A model generated the notes under the pieces. That model made no database searches and was not told the DNA's origin. It was given only the letters and a program-made list of their open reading frames with translations. Of a stretch of 64,000 nt of DNA, positions 1 to 12,790 are shown piece by piece. The DNA is taken from the NCBI RefSeq assembly GCF_000002985.6, contig NC_003283.11, forward strand, positions 7,936,001-8,000,000, read 5' to 3'. The stretch comes from Caenorhabditis elegans (lineage: Eukaryota > Nematoda > Chromadorea > Rhabditida > Rhabditidae). The position numbers and the translations under genes are program-made. How positions within the stretch are numbered: position 1 is the stretch's first letter; each line of letters starts with the position of its first letter.

Positions 1-143
1 TTATAGAGATAGATAAAACTTTTGCAGTTTGGCTCAATCATCCATCGATGAAATTTTCAAAAAATGCTTTTAAAATATTAAATCGAGCCCGGTTTATTCA
101 GATTTTAGAAATTATGTAAATAAGTAAATAAATTGTAAAGTTT

Positions 144-1252
144 TTATTGTTTGCTTGAATCCATCACAGAGACCGCAGTTGTAACTTTTGAAGTTTTTTC
201 CAACCATCCTTTTGATTTCATGCTTTTCACACATCCCAGGAAACTCCACATCTCTACAAACGCAATTCGATATTCGGATGATCTCCAGAGCATTACATAA
301 AATGGTTGAGTATAGCAGAGAAGTGCGAAGAAAACCATATTGCTTTGGAAAAACACAAGAACAGATCCGGTCATTCCGATTGCAACAAACAAATCGACAC
401 CGAGAGTACACATGTACCAAGAGAAAACGAATACAACCACGGAAACTTTCAAACGTTTCATCAGTTTTCTTGTGTCGCTTTTTTGTTTCTTTCCTGAAAT
501 ATTGATTTTTCTCATGATCTGGTAATTCACATACCTCTAAAATGAAAAGTAATTATTAAGAACAGAAACAGGCAGAGAGTGATTGAATTGAGAGCAACAT
601 TAGACATTGACCACCATCTACTGACAACTGGATGAAGACTGATCGGTGGATTACAGAAGATCACCAATTCATCATCCATTTTCACAAAACCCCACGCAAC
701 TGTGAATGCTGAATAGACAAAAGGTATGAATAACATCATAGCCGTGTAAGTTGTGTTTTCAATCCGACGGTAGCTGAAAAGAAAACGGTTTTAGGAAGCA
801 TGTTCATAAAAACAAACAAAGTGGTGAAGAAGACAATAATGAAAAGATCGACGACCAGCATGAGCATTATTACAGCTTGAGCACAGATAAAGAATATGTA
901 AAGCGATATTGCCGGAAAGCAAATGTTGCGTCTGAGCTGGATTCCAGTGAACAGAAGAACGGCATTTGGTAGTTCGAAGAGCAGACAAAATATGTGGGAT
1001 ACGCTTAGAGCACACTGGATATAATCTAAAAATTATGAACTTCACGAGATGAGAATCTCTTTAAAATAAGAAAGTAAAAATGGCGTTTTATTGTTATTTA
1101 AATATTTATTACTTACAAGATTTAGATCGTAATGCAGGTTTGATGTATGTCAGACATAGAAAATTGATATTTCCAAACAGTCCAAGAACATTGAAAACGA
1201 CGATTTCCGTTGAGATACAAATCTGGTTAATCATTGCCACAGTCGAGCTCAT
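144..1252 (-). CDS. srsx-type serpentine chemoreceptor (7TM GPCR)
   Basis: Predicted seven-transmembrane receptor of the nematode Srsx family; family members are thought to act in chemosensory cilia, but no ligand can be inferred. Exons: 1117-1252, 818-1025, about 572-773 and 144-about 534. The start gives MSSTVAMINQ, followed by a first hydrophobic segment with GLFGN. The second exon carries LSVSHIFCLLFELPNAVLLF and ends in DLFIIVFFTTFYRRI, the counterpart of the family's D-x-x-x-x-x-x-P-x-x-YR motif after TM3. The third exon has the extracellular CNPPISLHP motif typical of Srsx. The last exon carries TM6-7 with QPFYVMLWRSSEYR and a cytoplasmic tail ending SSKQ. The third intron is only about 35 nt in the model that keeps frame, so that junction is the weakest. 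Family assignment rests on remembered motif patterns. Confidence 0.75.
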
Positions 1253-2604
1253 TCCGAAAAATATGTATTCTTATGGTCTTAGAACAAGTTTTTAGCACGT
1301 ATACCCGGAAATTTGTCTTACCGTTTGTTTAAAAACGATTCGAAATTTGTTCTGTTAGACAATTTGAAATGGTAATATTTGTAAAAAGTTGTGACGAAAT
1401 GTCAAGAATAGACTACACAACTCGCGATTATCAAATTTGTTAACGTATTCATTGAATGATGTCGCTTTCAATTGAAAAATTGCGTACGAGCATTTTTCAA
1501 AACTTACTTGAATTACGCGATAACGAGTCTTGCAGTCAAAAATCTTAGAGATGAGTTCGAATAAAAAAAAATTTCTGCTACTTTATATAGGAACTATTCT
1601 CTTTTGTATTGTCTGATAAAAAAAAATCGCCAGACAAATATAATAATCTTCATTTAAAACCTTCCTTTTAGTATTGTGTTAAGGGATTTGGAAAACAAAA
1701 GTCTGAGATCTGCTTGAATGCGCGTTGTCACTTCAATTGTATAAGATTGGGAATCTTCAAGGCATATTTTGATTCTAGCTCACACATGAATTCGATATTT
1801 GAAAAATGAAAAACGAAAAATGAGTAAAGTAAAGTTTGAGTGCACAATAATTTCACGGGTGCACGGACTATTCTAAATCGACACGTAACTCTATCAACAA
1901 TGAGTCCAAATTGGTTGTGTTTTCTCACGGTGATGCATGGAGTATTTTCATGCAGGTTCATGTTAATTTGAGACTATTTCATGTTAATTTGAGACTATTT
2001 CAAATTTCGTAACTTCACAACATGATTATTTGAACTAGAAACTTGTAATTCCCTATATAAAATGTGCGTTAGGTTTTTTAGGAGCTGACGTGAAATCAGA
2101 ATATGCAATAGCTTTCTCGACCTGATAAGTTGTTGGAGAAGTTTGGGGGATCAGTTTGGGTAACATAAAAGAAAATATATAGTACTCGGTAATTGGTCAA
2201 CTTTTCAATCCACTTTTACCCAAAAATATATCATGAATTCATTAAAATTTCTGCAGTACTGCTCGTCATTAAGTACGTAATACTCTAATAGAAGATATGA
2301 GACTAGTTTTTTAGGCTTAGTCTACAGTATTCCAATAGTATATAAGCTCTAAACATTTTGTGAATTAAAAAATCCAAGCATTCAGTTCAAATTTTCTATT
2401 CAATTTTTCAAGAGCGGTTGAAAAAAACACGATTAGCATGTTTCTATTAATTTGTTAATATAAAATTGTTATCGTATCAGATTTTTTGCATCATCACATA
2501 AACAAGGTTCATACAAAAAGCGTCAACAATTTATTCAGTTTTTATACCAGTGAGTGTAAGCCCGTTCATGTCTTCCTGCTTTTTTTCAATACAGTTAACG
2601 ATTA
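1253..2604. other. Intergenic, no gene seen
   Basis: AT-rich spacer upstream of the srsx gene and downstream of the srt gene. It contains short open frames without coding character. A perfect two-copy tandem duplication of about 21 bp (catgttaatttgagactatt) lies at about 1957-2000. No RNA gene was recognised. Confidence 0.6.
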
Positions 2605-4383
2605 TTACTCGGGATCTTTTTTATTATTATTATTATAGTTATTAATTTTCTGATGCTTCACTTCCACATTATTTGCCTCTCGTATCAGCTGTAGTCTAAC
2701 TTGATATTCACTTTCATAATTTTTCGTCATTGTAATGTTTCCCAGAGTGTTAACGTTATGGTTCTGATTTGGTACCAACTGGATCAACCGATCGCCACTT
2801 TTTCGGATGAGATTTGATGACTTATTTTCCTACAAAACAATTAATTGAACATAAAACACGAAACATTATAGTTTACCTGAGAAGAAGGGTTCACGAAAAC
2901 CAACAAAGCAGCGCGCACTTTTCGGTTGAAAATGAGATAGATTATGACGGGACAACCTAAAGGGTAATATGTTGGATTATGAAGAAAAAAAACATGATGA
3001 TCATCTTTGAAAATTGAACTTATTAATTATTTATTCTACTCATTCATACGCATAACAAACCTTGAGCCAACTGCCAAAGATATTGTGAAATAATTGTCAA
3101 GAACTTTGGAACTTCAATAAATTGCATGACTACATAGAGAATTGATGCAGATAAATGTATCAAGCACAAAAGAAAAGCTTGCAAGAAAATCTGAAATTGA
3201 AGACATAAATAGATTAGCCACACACACATGATGACCTTTAGGATCATCTGATAGAATCACATACCTGACGCTGTCTGGCAGTTCTCTTTGGTCTGAAGCT
3301 CTTTCGAAATTGCCTCCGCACTTTAAAACAGAAAAACATGTAGAGGAAGCTCGTCAAGAAAACCAGCGAAAAATTATTAATAGTGTGTGGAATATTTGTG
3401 TATTCCTGGTAATGTCCTTTCATAGTGCGTGGATCGAAAAACCATGTCTGATGTTCGGCAGAAAATATGACTGGAGGAGTAAAGAATGCAAAGAATAAGC
3501 CATAGAGAACAGGTGCCATGAGCACAGCACAAGTCTTCATTCCTCGGAAATATGTTTTCACCATCATAGGACACACCATATCAAGAATTCGGTTCAGTGC
3601 CAAAACAAGGCAGGTCAAGCAAGCACTGCACCAGAATCCTAACCCGATTGATCCGGATATGTAGATGAAGTTGGGGAAATCGCAATAAGATGCACCATGA
3701 ATTTGGAGAAATCCAGTTGTGATTGAGTTGATCACTGAAATTTTTTGTGTAAGTTTGAAAAAAGAGAGAAAAACATTTTTTTCAAAATGTATATTTTCAA
3801 TTGGCTGAAAAGTTATTATTCCTTTAATTCTTTAACAGTTGCAATTTTTAAATGAAAATTTTGAATTATTTGTTTGTTTGATTTGTATGATCCATTGGAT
3901 TTTCGTATCTTCTACTTTCTCAGTATGTATTTTATTTCAAAGATCCGCAAAAATGCTTTCGATTTTTTATCAATCATCGGATTAGTTTATCTAATATTTC
4001 ACATAATAGTTCAAAATTTTCTCATATTCTAGCCATAAATTCATAATTGGCCGAATAACACTGTCTGGTAAAATTATTATTTTAAAAACTCACAAATAGC
4101 TCCAATGTCGAAGAGCCCCAAGAAAAACATGATTTTGAAACATGCTTGAAAATGTGACTGCTTATAGAATACCATCACTGTGGGTACATACAACATCTGA
4201 AAAATATTTGTTTCTTCAATAATTAAAATGAAATCCAGAACTTACAATCACAATGATTCCGTAAACAATGTCCAAAGTACCGGCATACAAATTAATGTTT
4301 GGATTTGGCCATACCGGTTTGAAATCACTGCAGTTATAACCCGGAATGGACTCGGCATTTCCATAATATAGAAATTTATTCAT
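2605..4383 (-). CDS. srt-type serpentine chemoreceptor (7TM GPCR)
   Basis: Predicted receptor of the nematode Srt family (7TM_GPCR_Srt). Exons: 4246-4383, 4094-4196, 3265-3734, 3061-3190, 2877-2956 and 2605-2829; all six join with matching phases. The N-terminus MNKFLYYGNAESIPGYNCSD is the characteristic short extracellular Srt start. Next comes a first TM with GIIVIMLYVPTV and then KIMFFLGLFDIGAI. The large exon holds the TM3 region with LVLALNRILDM and a long second extracellular loop. Two small exons give TM6-7 ending LAQG-CPVIIYLIFNRKVR, as in the family. The C-terminal tail is long, polar and Asn/Lys-rich, ending NNNNKKDPE. It is not adjacent in an operon sense to the srsx gene (1.35 kb gap). 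Probable role: chemosensation at the plasma membrane; ligand unknown. Confidence 0.85.
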
Positions 4384-7300
4384 TTTAATTAGAAATATCT
4401 GAAATTTAGAAATAAATTATTAATGAACTTTTAATATCGAGAAGATTGATGTAGAACAATATAGACGTGTCGAAAAAGAAGCTATTTAAACAATTTTCAG
4501 AGTCAAGGGGGTGGAGATTATAGTGAAATAAAGAAATTGTCTTAGACTTGGATAATCTTTGGATAGAAATAAAAATTCGTATTCTATAGCTGGACATGAT
4601 TTAGGAAAAAAAAGGTGAAATAAGGAATTCGGAAGGAAGAAAAACAAAGATTCTTTAATTTTTTATGCTAATCTTTTGATTCTAGTTTTCATAGAATTTT
4701 GAGAAACACGGGATAGTAGTAGTAATAGTAAAAAACAAAGCACATCGCTTTATGATTTCTGGGTCTAAGTTTTTGATGCAGTTTCGAAAAGTCTCACTTA
4801 AAACTACTTGAAGAAGTAATCAAACATGATTAAAAACAATTTTTAACAAGTTTGTCTATATTCAGTGAAAGTTTTGGTAAATTGTAAACTTTTTAATAAA
4901 ATTGGATTTTAGTAAACTGTGAACAATAGTATTTTTGCTCATTAACTGCTTAAAATGAAACAAAATTTCAAAATTATTTTTCCAACAACTTTTAAGGTTT
5001 TTTAATGAACATTGATGTTTAAGAGTATTCATCAATACACTTTTTCCCTGGCCATCAACAAACTCGGAATCAAGAAAACAAAAAGTATATGTATCAACCA
5101 AAACGTTGAAGTTAATGAATGAAAGAATAAAATGAGAAAACCTTTTCTTTGATGAGAATAAGAGTCCCTGACGGAAATTGTGTTGATGACTCAGTTTGGA
5201 AAAAAGCATCGGGGGACATCACTACTGCTATTTAATTTTGGGCTTTTTGCCAAAAGATGAGTAAAAACGAATGAAAAAGTCTTTCAGATGTATTTGACAG
5301 AAGATCTGAAATATAAAAATAAAATTTTCCAAGGAAAAATATAAAATTCTTTCTGTTTACATCTTACATCTTTCAACTTTTTCAAAGATCAGGTGAGTCT
5401 TGTAATCATAATTTCTAAAAATTCATTAAGAAAAAACACAAAAATGATTCTGATCTAGATCATTAACCCGAACCTATTTTCAAACCATCAAATGTGGTTT
5501 CTGGGAATATTGAAAAAGTACTTCAGAAAAAACTCGCAAACGCCAAACGAAGAAAAAAACATGAAGACGCCCGTTCCTAACTTAATTTGAAATTCTCACT
5601 GAAGTTTGATCAGAACGTAGAGTCTCACTATTTCTTGAATCAAACTTCTTAAAGTTTGGAGGAAATTTTCTAGTTTTAATATAGATAAATCAAAATGAAA
5701 ATATATCCAAATTACACACAAAGCGAATAAAGTGATGTTGGTATATTCAAGTTTCCCCACATTAAGTTCCGGGTAAAAAATTTTTGCTACTGAAATTTTG
5801 AAAACTAATGACATTAATCATGATTTTCCAATTGAATATATTAAATTTTACAAAGAAAATCGAAAGTAAAACAACTGTAGATCATCAGTCATAAAAGTAT
5901 GTATTCGGTTCTATAAATTAATCAATTATTTATGCATCTTTTTTTGACGTTTACGATAGACGTGCAAAATGTTGGCTGAATAATTGCAAAAATGCTCAAG
6001 TGGTCGGACTCCCACATCGGAATAATTTAAGATTTGTTTATTTTAGAAATAAATACTCTCTTTTATACTTATCGCATTGTTGGATAATGTTCAAATCAGA
6101 TACAAGGATAATATTGGGTGTTTGGTGTACCAAAGGATGTGTCGTGGCTTTAAGAAATTTTGCAAATTTTCGGATAAAATGTTTATCCGTGTAGCTTTTT
6201 GTGGGCTGTCATTATTTCTGAGTACTTATTGGTCTGAAAATTGATGATACTATGATAATCTATCAAAAATCAAATCAAAATCTAGGATACTTGTGAAAAT
6301 AAAATGGGAAAATGTTATTCAAATATTGATCATGAAGTTTTTAACAATGATTAATTCTTTTCAAAATTAATTATTCTAAATAAGTTTGAAAAAGTAATAT
6401 TTTTTTCTGGGTTGGTGCTTTTTATACCATACTTTAATTCGTCATTTGAGTCATTTCGAATTTCGGAAGTTTTTTTTTTCAGATCAGAAGTTAGAAAACA
6501 CATTCTATAACCCGAAAACAATTATTTTATACAAGGTGGAAGTTAGAGATGTAAACAACTTTTTAAAAATCAGTGTGGCAAGAGTAACAGTACCCGAAAT
6601 ACAGCTGTCGTAAGCTGAGAACCTCGGATCAATTAGAGACTTGGAAAATTCCAAATGAAAAAGTTAGCTTTCAATAAAATATAGTTTTGAACAAGGAAAG
6701 AATTCGAAAAACTGAGTGGTATTCAACAATTTCAGTGAAAAAGAATTTTGTAGGTTGGGAGGAAAAATACATCAACTTGTTTTTATGCATTTAGGTTTCT
6801 GACGTCCATTTCCGTAGACAAGAAAGATGTCAAAAAGGTTCCTAGTGAGCTTAATAGTCTGCACAAACTTGTTTTTTTTCTCGAATTACTGAACTTTTTG
6901 ATATCTCACATTTCTCTCAGAATATCTGTCTGCAAGAAAAAAAGCGTAACAAGTTCCACCTACTATATTATAGAGGTCGGACATCCTCAAAGTATAAGCC
7001 ATTGCTGGAAAAATAACATGTTAAGAAGAACGAGACCTCATATTTTCTAAAGAATTGCAAAAAAGTAATATTGGCATGCGATTTTATAAAGGCATTAAGA
7101 GAAGGAAGGGGAGGGAGTGTATCTGACGTCCCCATACTCATCCCAAGTGATTATGAGTTAATGAACTCAAAGAAAGTGTGAGAAAAACAGGGCAACTAGT
7201 AAATATTTAAAGTTATTTGATAAATTCAAGATTTAAATTCAAGTCTTAACGGGATTGTCTGCAACGTCAGATGCTCTATTGAAGATCATCCAATGATTTA

Positions 7301-7854
7301 AGTGATTCAATAAATAGTTTACGTCACGTATATCTTACTAAACAAATACAAAGATCGTTTGATGTTTCTGTATTCGCTTTTATTTTGTCTACAACAGAAA
7401 TAAAGAAATGTAAATCACGTTCATAAAAAGGAACGAATGAAAAAAAACTTGCAACTCATAACACAAATTGGTTTACAGAGTTGTTTATTTATATTATAAT
7501 TCACAAAAATGGAAGTAATACATAGGTTCCATAACAGGATGTTACAGAAGAAAAATATGCTATCAAGTTACATAAAATATTTGCAAACATGAGTAATAAA
7601 ATGAAAAATTACAAAAATAAACACTTTTGAGTAACATTTTTCAATAAATCTCACTGCTTGTCAAGTTCAGTCTATGTTTCTATTTGTCAGGTAATGTGTT
7701 TTTAATGAATATAATCCTTGAAATTAATGCATAGTATTCATATTTCAAATTTATTTGATACATTTTCCAACTGTCCACAATTTGTCTAAAGATCAGATCT
7801 AGAATACAAGTTTGTAATATCTCAGTCTGCCAATCTAATGTAGTTTCCTTTGAG
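4384..7854. other. Intergenic, no gene seen
   Basis: About 3.5 kb of AT-rich DNA between the start of the srt gene and the GT92 gene. Open frames here are short, lack splice partners and show no recognisable domain. It presumably holds upstream regulatory sequence for both divergently arranged genes, but no specific element was identified. Confidence 0.6.
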
Positions 7855-10800
7855 ATGCGTAGCTTAGAATTCGAGAAAATGCGTCTATTATGCCGGCGGC
7901 CGAAGAAATGTGTCGTTTTGGTTTCCTGCATTTTAACTTTTGTATGGATTTTTGTAAGTATCATTGACCTGATATTTGGTTTAAAAACAACGTGAGTTAA
8001 CATTTTGATAGAATGTTTGAAATGTGTTGTTCAGAGATTCACTATCCACAATCTCAAGTCAAAATAAAAAAAGAGAACTCAAAGCATTCATAACTTCTGC
8101 ATATTATTATCCAACTTCAAAAAGGTTTGTAATGGGGAAGAAAAGTCCGAAAAATACGTCCTCATTTTCAGGCGGTAACATAATTTTAACCAAAAAGAAT
8201 TTGAGCTTATTTCAAAATTTCAAAATTAAATTTATGCCATTCAAAAAAAATTCTTTGTCAGAGGTCATCACAATAAGTGCAGCTTCAGAAAATCTTTTTG
8301 AACTAGTTTAGGAATAGTCAATCCATCATATAACAACTTAAAAATTATTATTTCACTTAAAAATAATTGTAAAAGCTTGATTTTTATAAATTGATTTTTT
8401 TCGAAATATTGATTGAAAAATTTAAAAAATTTTACCCATGAGTTCATCTGGCAATAACTTTTAATGGAAGTAGGTGTGAATATGGGGAAAATATGACGGT
8501 AAAATGGTACATATGAATTTCAGCACATTATTTTCATTTCAATTTTTATTTTGTATTTTAAATTTCATGAAGATTAAAATTACAGCTAGAGTCACTGCAG
8601 GTCATAACAAATTTTTTTTCAGTTTGGGTGAGAATGCTTTGGCACTTGTTATGAGCATCAACTTGGTGAATGGCCCAAACGATCAGGCTCCAATACCAGC
8701 ACCGGCAGAACTTGTAATATCAGCAATAAACTCAACTTCTAGTATTTTAGTGCAGACTCCATATTTCAGGCGAGTTCTTGTTATTTTTTCTAATCAATAT
8801 TGCTGAAAATTCAATGATCTTTTTCAGAGTGACTCCGCACGAAGTATGCCAAATAATTACAATATTTGCCACAACACAACTACTGCCAAATGTAAAAAGT
8901 GTCAGTATGGTTGGGGAAAATGGAATGGTTGAGGTATGAAAATGAATAAAAAGAGGAGTGTCTTCTCAAGAATTATATTCTCTTTTTATCAGATTCCATT
9001 CAAAATACCTTCTTATGTGCAACGTGATGTTGTTGTCTGTACGTCACCGTTGTTTGTCAGTGAGCAGTGGCAAAATTTTTTGTTTGCAGCACATATTTAT
9101 AGAAGGTAAGACTTTTTGTAGTAAAAATGCTTAGGTCTTTTGTGTAGCCATAACAATTTTTGTCTTTAACAAAAACACAAAAACATTAGGGAGCCTGAGC
9201 ACGTGTTTGTCTCCCTTGGAAGCCTTAGGATTATTCAAAAGACTAGTATGTGAGAGATGAGATAGTTGTTGATTAAAATGAACATGAAAAGATAACGAGG
9301 AAAATTTGTTATTGATACTTCCTCAAAAATATAATGCAATCTAAACATACACCATTCAAAGTTTTTAAATTTTTTAAAGATTTGGAGCTCACATGAATCT
9401 GTACCTCATCAGTTCAGTCACATCATTTTATGAACTTATGAAAGAATATGAGAAGGAGGTGGGCGATTTCAGAATATATTTTTATGTTTTATTCTTTTTA
9501 GGGATATGTGACTATTCAACCTTGGGTTAAAGTGCACTTTCCAGGAGTTCCAAAAGAAATTGCAGATCCATATAATCAAATTGAATTTAGAAATCAAGCA
9601 GCTTCACAGACAGATTGTCTTTTACAATTTAAGGTAAAAAAAGTAACTTGAAGACAATTTTGAAACTCAAATAAAATTTCTAGGAGTCAGCGAGATTTAT
9701 AACATTCTTGGATTTAGACGATGTTCTTATTCCAAGATTGGCTCCAACTTATGCAGAAGAATTTCAAAAATTGATGGATGGAAAGAAGAAACTTGCTTAT
9801 ATATTCTATCATAAGGAAAACTATGATGCAGTTACAACAAGATTTGGTTCAAAGTTCTCACTAAAAAAGATGTTTGGAAGTTTGGCATGCAAACACAAGG
9901 TAAATGAAAGTAATTATCAGGACGTGGGGGTTCAAATGGGGAAGAGACATATTATTAGACTTTCGTCTTTTAAAGATGAAGAACTATTCAAAATTAGCCA
10001 AATTTTCGTGTGAGTTCTCATAATGAAAGATGAATTAGGGATTATTTCGAGAGAGTCACAAAAAGTTCTTACTGCCTCCAACGCCTGCAATTTTTTTAAA
10101 TATCTTTGAAAAATATGCAGAAAATGTTAAAACTCTCATTCAGTACATGAAAAGTTTTTCTGCTTATATTTTGGTTACACATAGGATAAATTAAAATTTT
10201 GATTTCTGGGAACTCTGCGCTAATCCTAGACATTATTTAGCGAGAAACTGGAAAAATTGTGGTCGATCCTAGAAGTCTCAACTACACTTGGATACATTTT
10301 CCGCCTATTCTGCCTAATGGATTAGAGAAATACGAAGTGAATGAAAATGTCATTACTCATTTGAAGACTATTTTCTGGGTAAGAATAGATAATGTGTGAA
10401 TTTTAAGTTTCTGGAAAGTTTCTGAAAAAAAAAATCTAATTTTCAGAGCTCTGAACAAGATTCGAGAAGTAAACAATTAATTGAGCCCATGTATTTTGAT
10501 AATTCAACTGCAAAAATAATATCAAGCAGGACGATTTTGAGCATTGAGGACGATCTTCGTAGAATGATGAGAAAGCCAAAACTTCGAGAGATATTCAAGA
10601 ATCTTCCAAATATTCATTATTTCACTGATTTAATTGTCAAATGTTATAATGATCGATATTATAGGTATCATTATTCTGGAAGAATCGGAGAAATTAAATG
10701 CCCTGGACCACAGTTGTGTAGTTTTCAACAACATCCAAAAATCAAGTGTATGCATGTAAATGCAACTCATGATTCTATGGATACACTGTTTCCAATTACT

Positions 10801-10857
10801 TATTATTATGTGAAAGATATTCATTTTACCTCAAAAATTGGTTGTTATGCTCATTAG
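7855..10857 (+). CDS. GT92 (DUF23) family glycosyltransferase, type II membrane protein
   Basis: Predicted Golgi glycosyltransferase of family GT92, the nematode-expanded family that includes beta-1,4-galactosyltransferase GALT-1. Exons: 7855-7991, 8035-8124, 8623-8769, 8828-8933, 8993-9105, 9380-9458, 9502-9633, 9684-9899, 10241-10378, 10447-10857; total about 522 aa. An in-frame second ATG at 7879 is an alternative start. A signal anchor ([19 protein letters not shown]) spans about residues 19-42. The family landmarks [49 protein letters not shown] and [12 protein letters not shown] follow in order. The metal-binding DxD is in [11 protein letters not shown] (D278-x-D280). NYTWIHFPP and HLKTIFW mark the end of the domain. 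The C-terminal 130 residues carry several cysteines. Intron 3 needs a GC donor (AG/GCGAGT) to keep frame. The acceptor substrate cannot be told from sequence. Confidence 0.85.
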
Positions 10858-11400
10858 GCTGATTAAATGATTAAAAAAAATTGTAAAAGCAGTTGAAAGT
10901 AGCATTGTTTCCCATTGTTTCTCATTTCTACCGTAACTCGATTCCAGCCATTTCTCTAGCAAACCAAATTGTGAGAAAATGCTATTCTCCAGATTATATG
11001 CACGGCGGCAACGTAGGAGTAGTTAATCTTCAAGATAAGCTACGACTGCCTATTAGGAATGAAAGTAGTTTCCTTTGCTTCCCCTCTTGATAAAAGTCGA
11101 ATTTGTGAAGTTTCTTTTTGTATATATTTTTTGGCCATCATAACTGCTTTAATAGTATATATTGCCAGTGCATTAGTAGATCCAAAAACACATTATAATC
11201 ATTAATAAAACTAAAATTAGAATGCCTACTTTATTTGAAACTATTAACGATATTAATGTCTTCCATAAAATCATCTAGCAATTGATCTTTCTTTTTTTCT
11301 TCACGTCCAGATAAATATTGTTGATATCTTCAATTACACACAATGAAATCATTTACTTTTGTCACAATCATGCAACACAATTAAAAAGTTATATTATTTA
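10858..11400. other. Intergenic between convergent GT92 and lectin genes
   Basis: Short tail-to-tail spacer. It includes AATAAA at about 11202 on the plus strand, suitable as the polyadenylation signal for the GT92 gene. No further gene was seen. Confidence 0.5.
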
Positions 11401-12555
11401 TCACTTTTCTTCCATGACAGTAACTCCACAAACCCAAGCTTTGATTTCCATACAACTAATATCCATGAACAAATTAGTGGTGGCAGCTGGAGCATTACTA
11501 AGATACATCATACAGTTGAAAACAATATCTTGGCTGAAATATTATACTTAAAATCAAAACAAGAATCAAGAAGAAAATAGACTTTGGAATGTGTGAGCGA
11601 AATGCGTAATATACAAAGTTTGAGTTACAAACAGAGGATATAAATACTAAAATTCACTTTCTTCCTGTTTTATTCTTATTTCGATTTCTTACTCGGTACG
11701 TCTTGTTGATTCTGTATACCACGCAGATTGTAAATAACTGTGATTAGATGATCCGTCGGCTATTTCGAATGCCTGAAAAAGAAAGATCATAACAATGCAC
11801 ATCGGAAATAATAATTAGTGGAAAAAACTAACAGTGGTACCATTTTTGCACTTTTTATCTAATGAGGCGAATTGAATTATTGGCTGGTTACATTCTCGAT
11901 TCCGATGTCCAGAGAGCAAAACATATGGATGTAAATCCAAATTTTTATCTGAACTTAGTATAGGTCAATCATACAAAACAATTTACTGCTGTACTCTGGA
12001 GCCACATTCGTTCTTCTTCGTTATCGATTGTCATGAGACGAGCGTTTGATTGTTCACGACAATGTGCTCCAGCAGTAAGACTGTTAATAGGACAGTTGAT
12101 AAACATGGCTTTGAGACAAACTGTTTCGTTTTGTCTTTTGAATAACGTCCAATTTTCCCCTTCAGGACACCTTCATTGCCCTAAAAAGGTTTTGTTTAAA
12201 ATAATAAAGCCCCCGATTCCATTACTGTTCATAATTAAAAAGAGTTAGGATTTTTTGTCAGTTTCATATTTTCATTGTTCGCAGTTTACTTACGCAGCAT
12301 GCAAATTCCGTCCTTTTCATTTTCCTCGTACTTTTTGATATCCTCCTGTGTTGCATCTTTGACATCAATGAATGAATTTAGACACACGACATCATTTTGA
12401 ATTTTCGGACTTTCTGTGGTTTCTTCTATGTCATCAACTTTATTGCTGCTTGCTTCGAACCGTCGCTTGTGAAGATGTGATTTTCTCGAATCCACGAGAA
12501 CATGGAAACAGCTCGCTACCAGGAGGAGTTTGAAGAGAATGAAGAGAATGCTCAT
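11401..12555 (-). pseudogene. C-type lectin-like secreted protein gene (copy A) with one in-frame stop
   Basis: One of three local paralogues. Exons: 12294-12555, 11995-12180, 11833-11948, 11693-11772, 11401-11533; all junctions match in phase and use good splice sites. Exon 1 encodes a signal peptide (MSILFILFKLLLVASC) and an acidic linker ending ICML. Exons 2-5 encode a C-type lectin-like domain with CPEGENWTLFKRQNETVCLK, ARLMTIDNEEER, GHRNREC and the C-terminal AWVCGVTV. The third codon wholly inside exon 2 reads TGA (12173-12175) where copies B and C have GGA and AAG at the aligned position. The reading therefore goes MLRQ-stop-RCPEG. Everything downstream is intact, so this is either a very recent pseudogene, a sequence error, or a gene with unrecognised splicing. 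A short truncated secreted peptide of about 88 residues would be the direct product. Confidence 0.7.
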
Positions 12556-12586
12556 CGAATGTAATGAAAACTGCTCCGAATTCTCG

Positions 12587-12594
12587 TTTTTATA
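12587..12594 (-). promoter_or_regulatory. TATA box of lectin copy A
   Basis: TTATAAAA on the minus strand, 32 bp upstream of the ATG at 12555. The same element sits at 31-32 bp from the ATG in the two paralogues, which argues that it is functional. Confidence 0.6.
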
Positions 12595-12790
12595 ATTTTT
12601 TTTTGCTGATATCATTGGGTTGTTAAAAAGTTATTAGTAATAAACTTCATGAGTGATTTGAGTGCATATAGGTCATATATTACTTTTTTATTATTTCGAT
12701 CAAACATCTACATGAATGTGTGTAGTTTATCATAAATTTCGATTTTCATGATCAAAGAGTTATTACAATTTTATTCCAATACATGCACTT
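12595..12790. repeat. Duplicated lectin promoter region (copy 1)
   Basis: About 190 bp upstream of lectin copy A that is closely similar to 16995-17175 upstream of copy B. Shared blocks include gagtgcatataggtcatata and attatttcgatcaaacatct. The duplication therefore included the 5' flank. Confidence 0.75.

Noticed and set aside
12173-12175. Selenocysteine recoding at the TGA of lectin copy A
   Set aside because: Paralogues have Gly or Lys there, not Cys, and worms have essentially a single known selenoprotein. Nonsense mutation is simpler.
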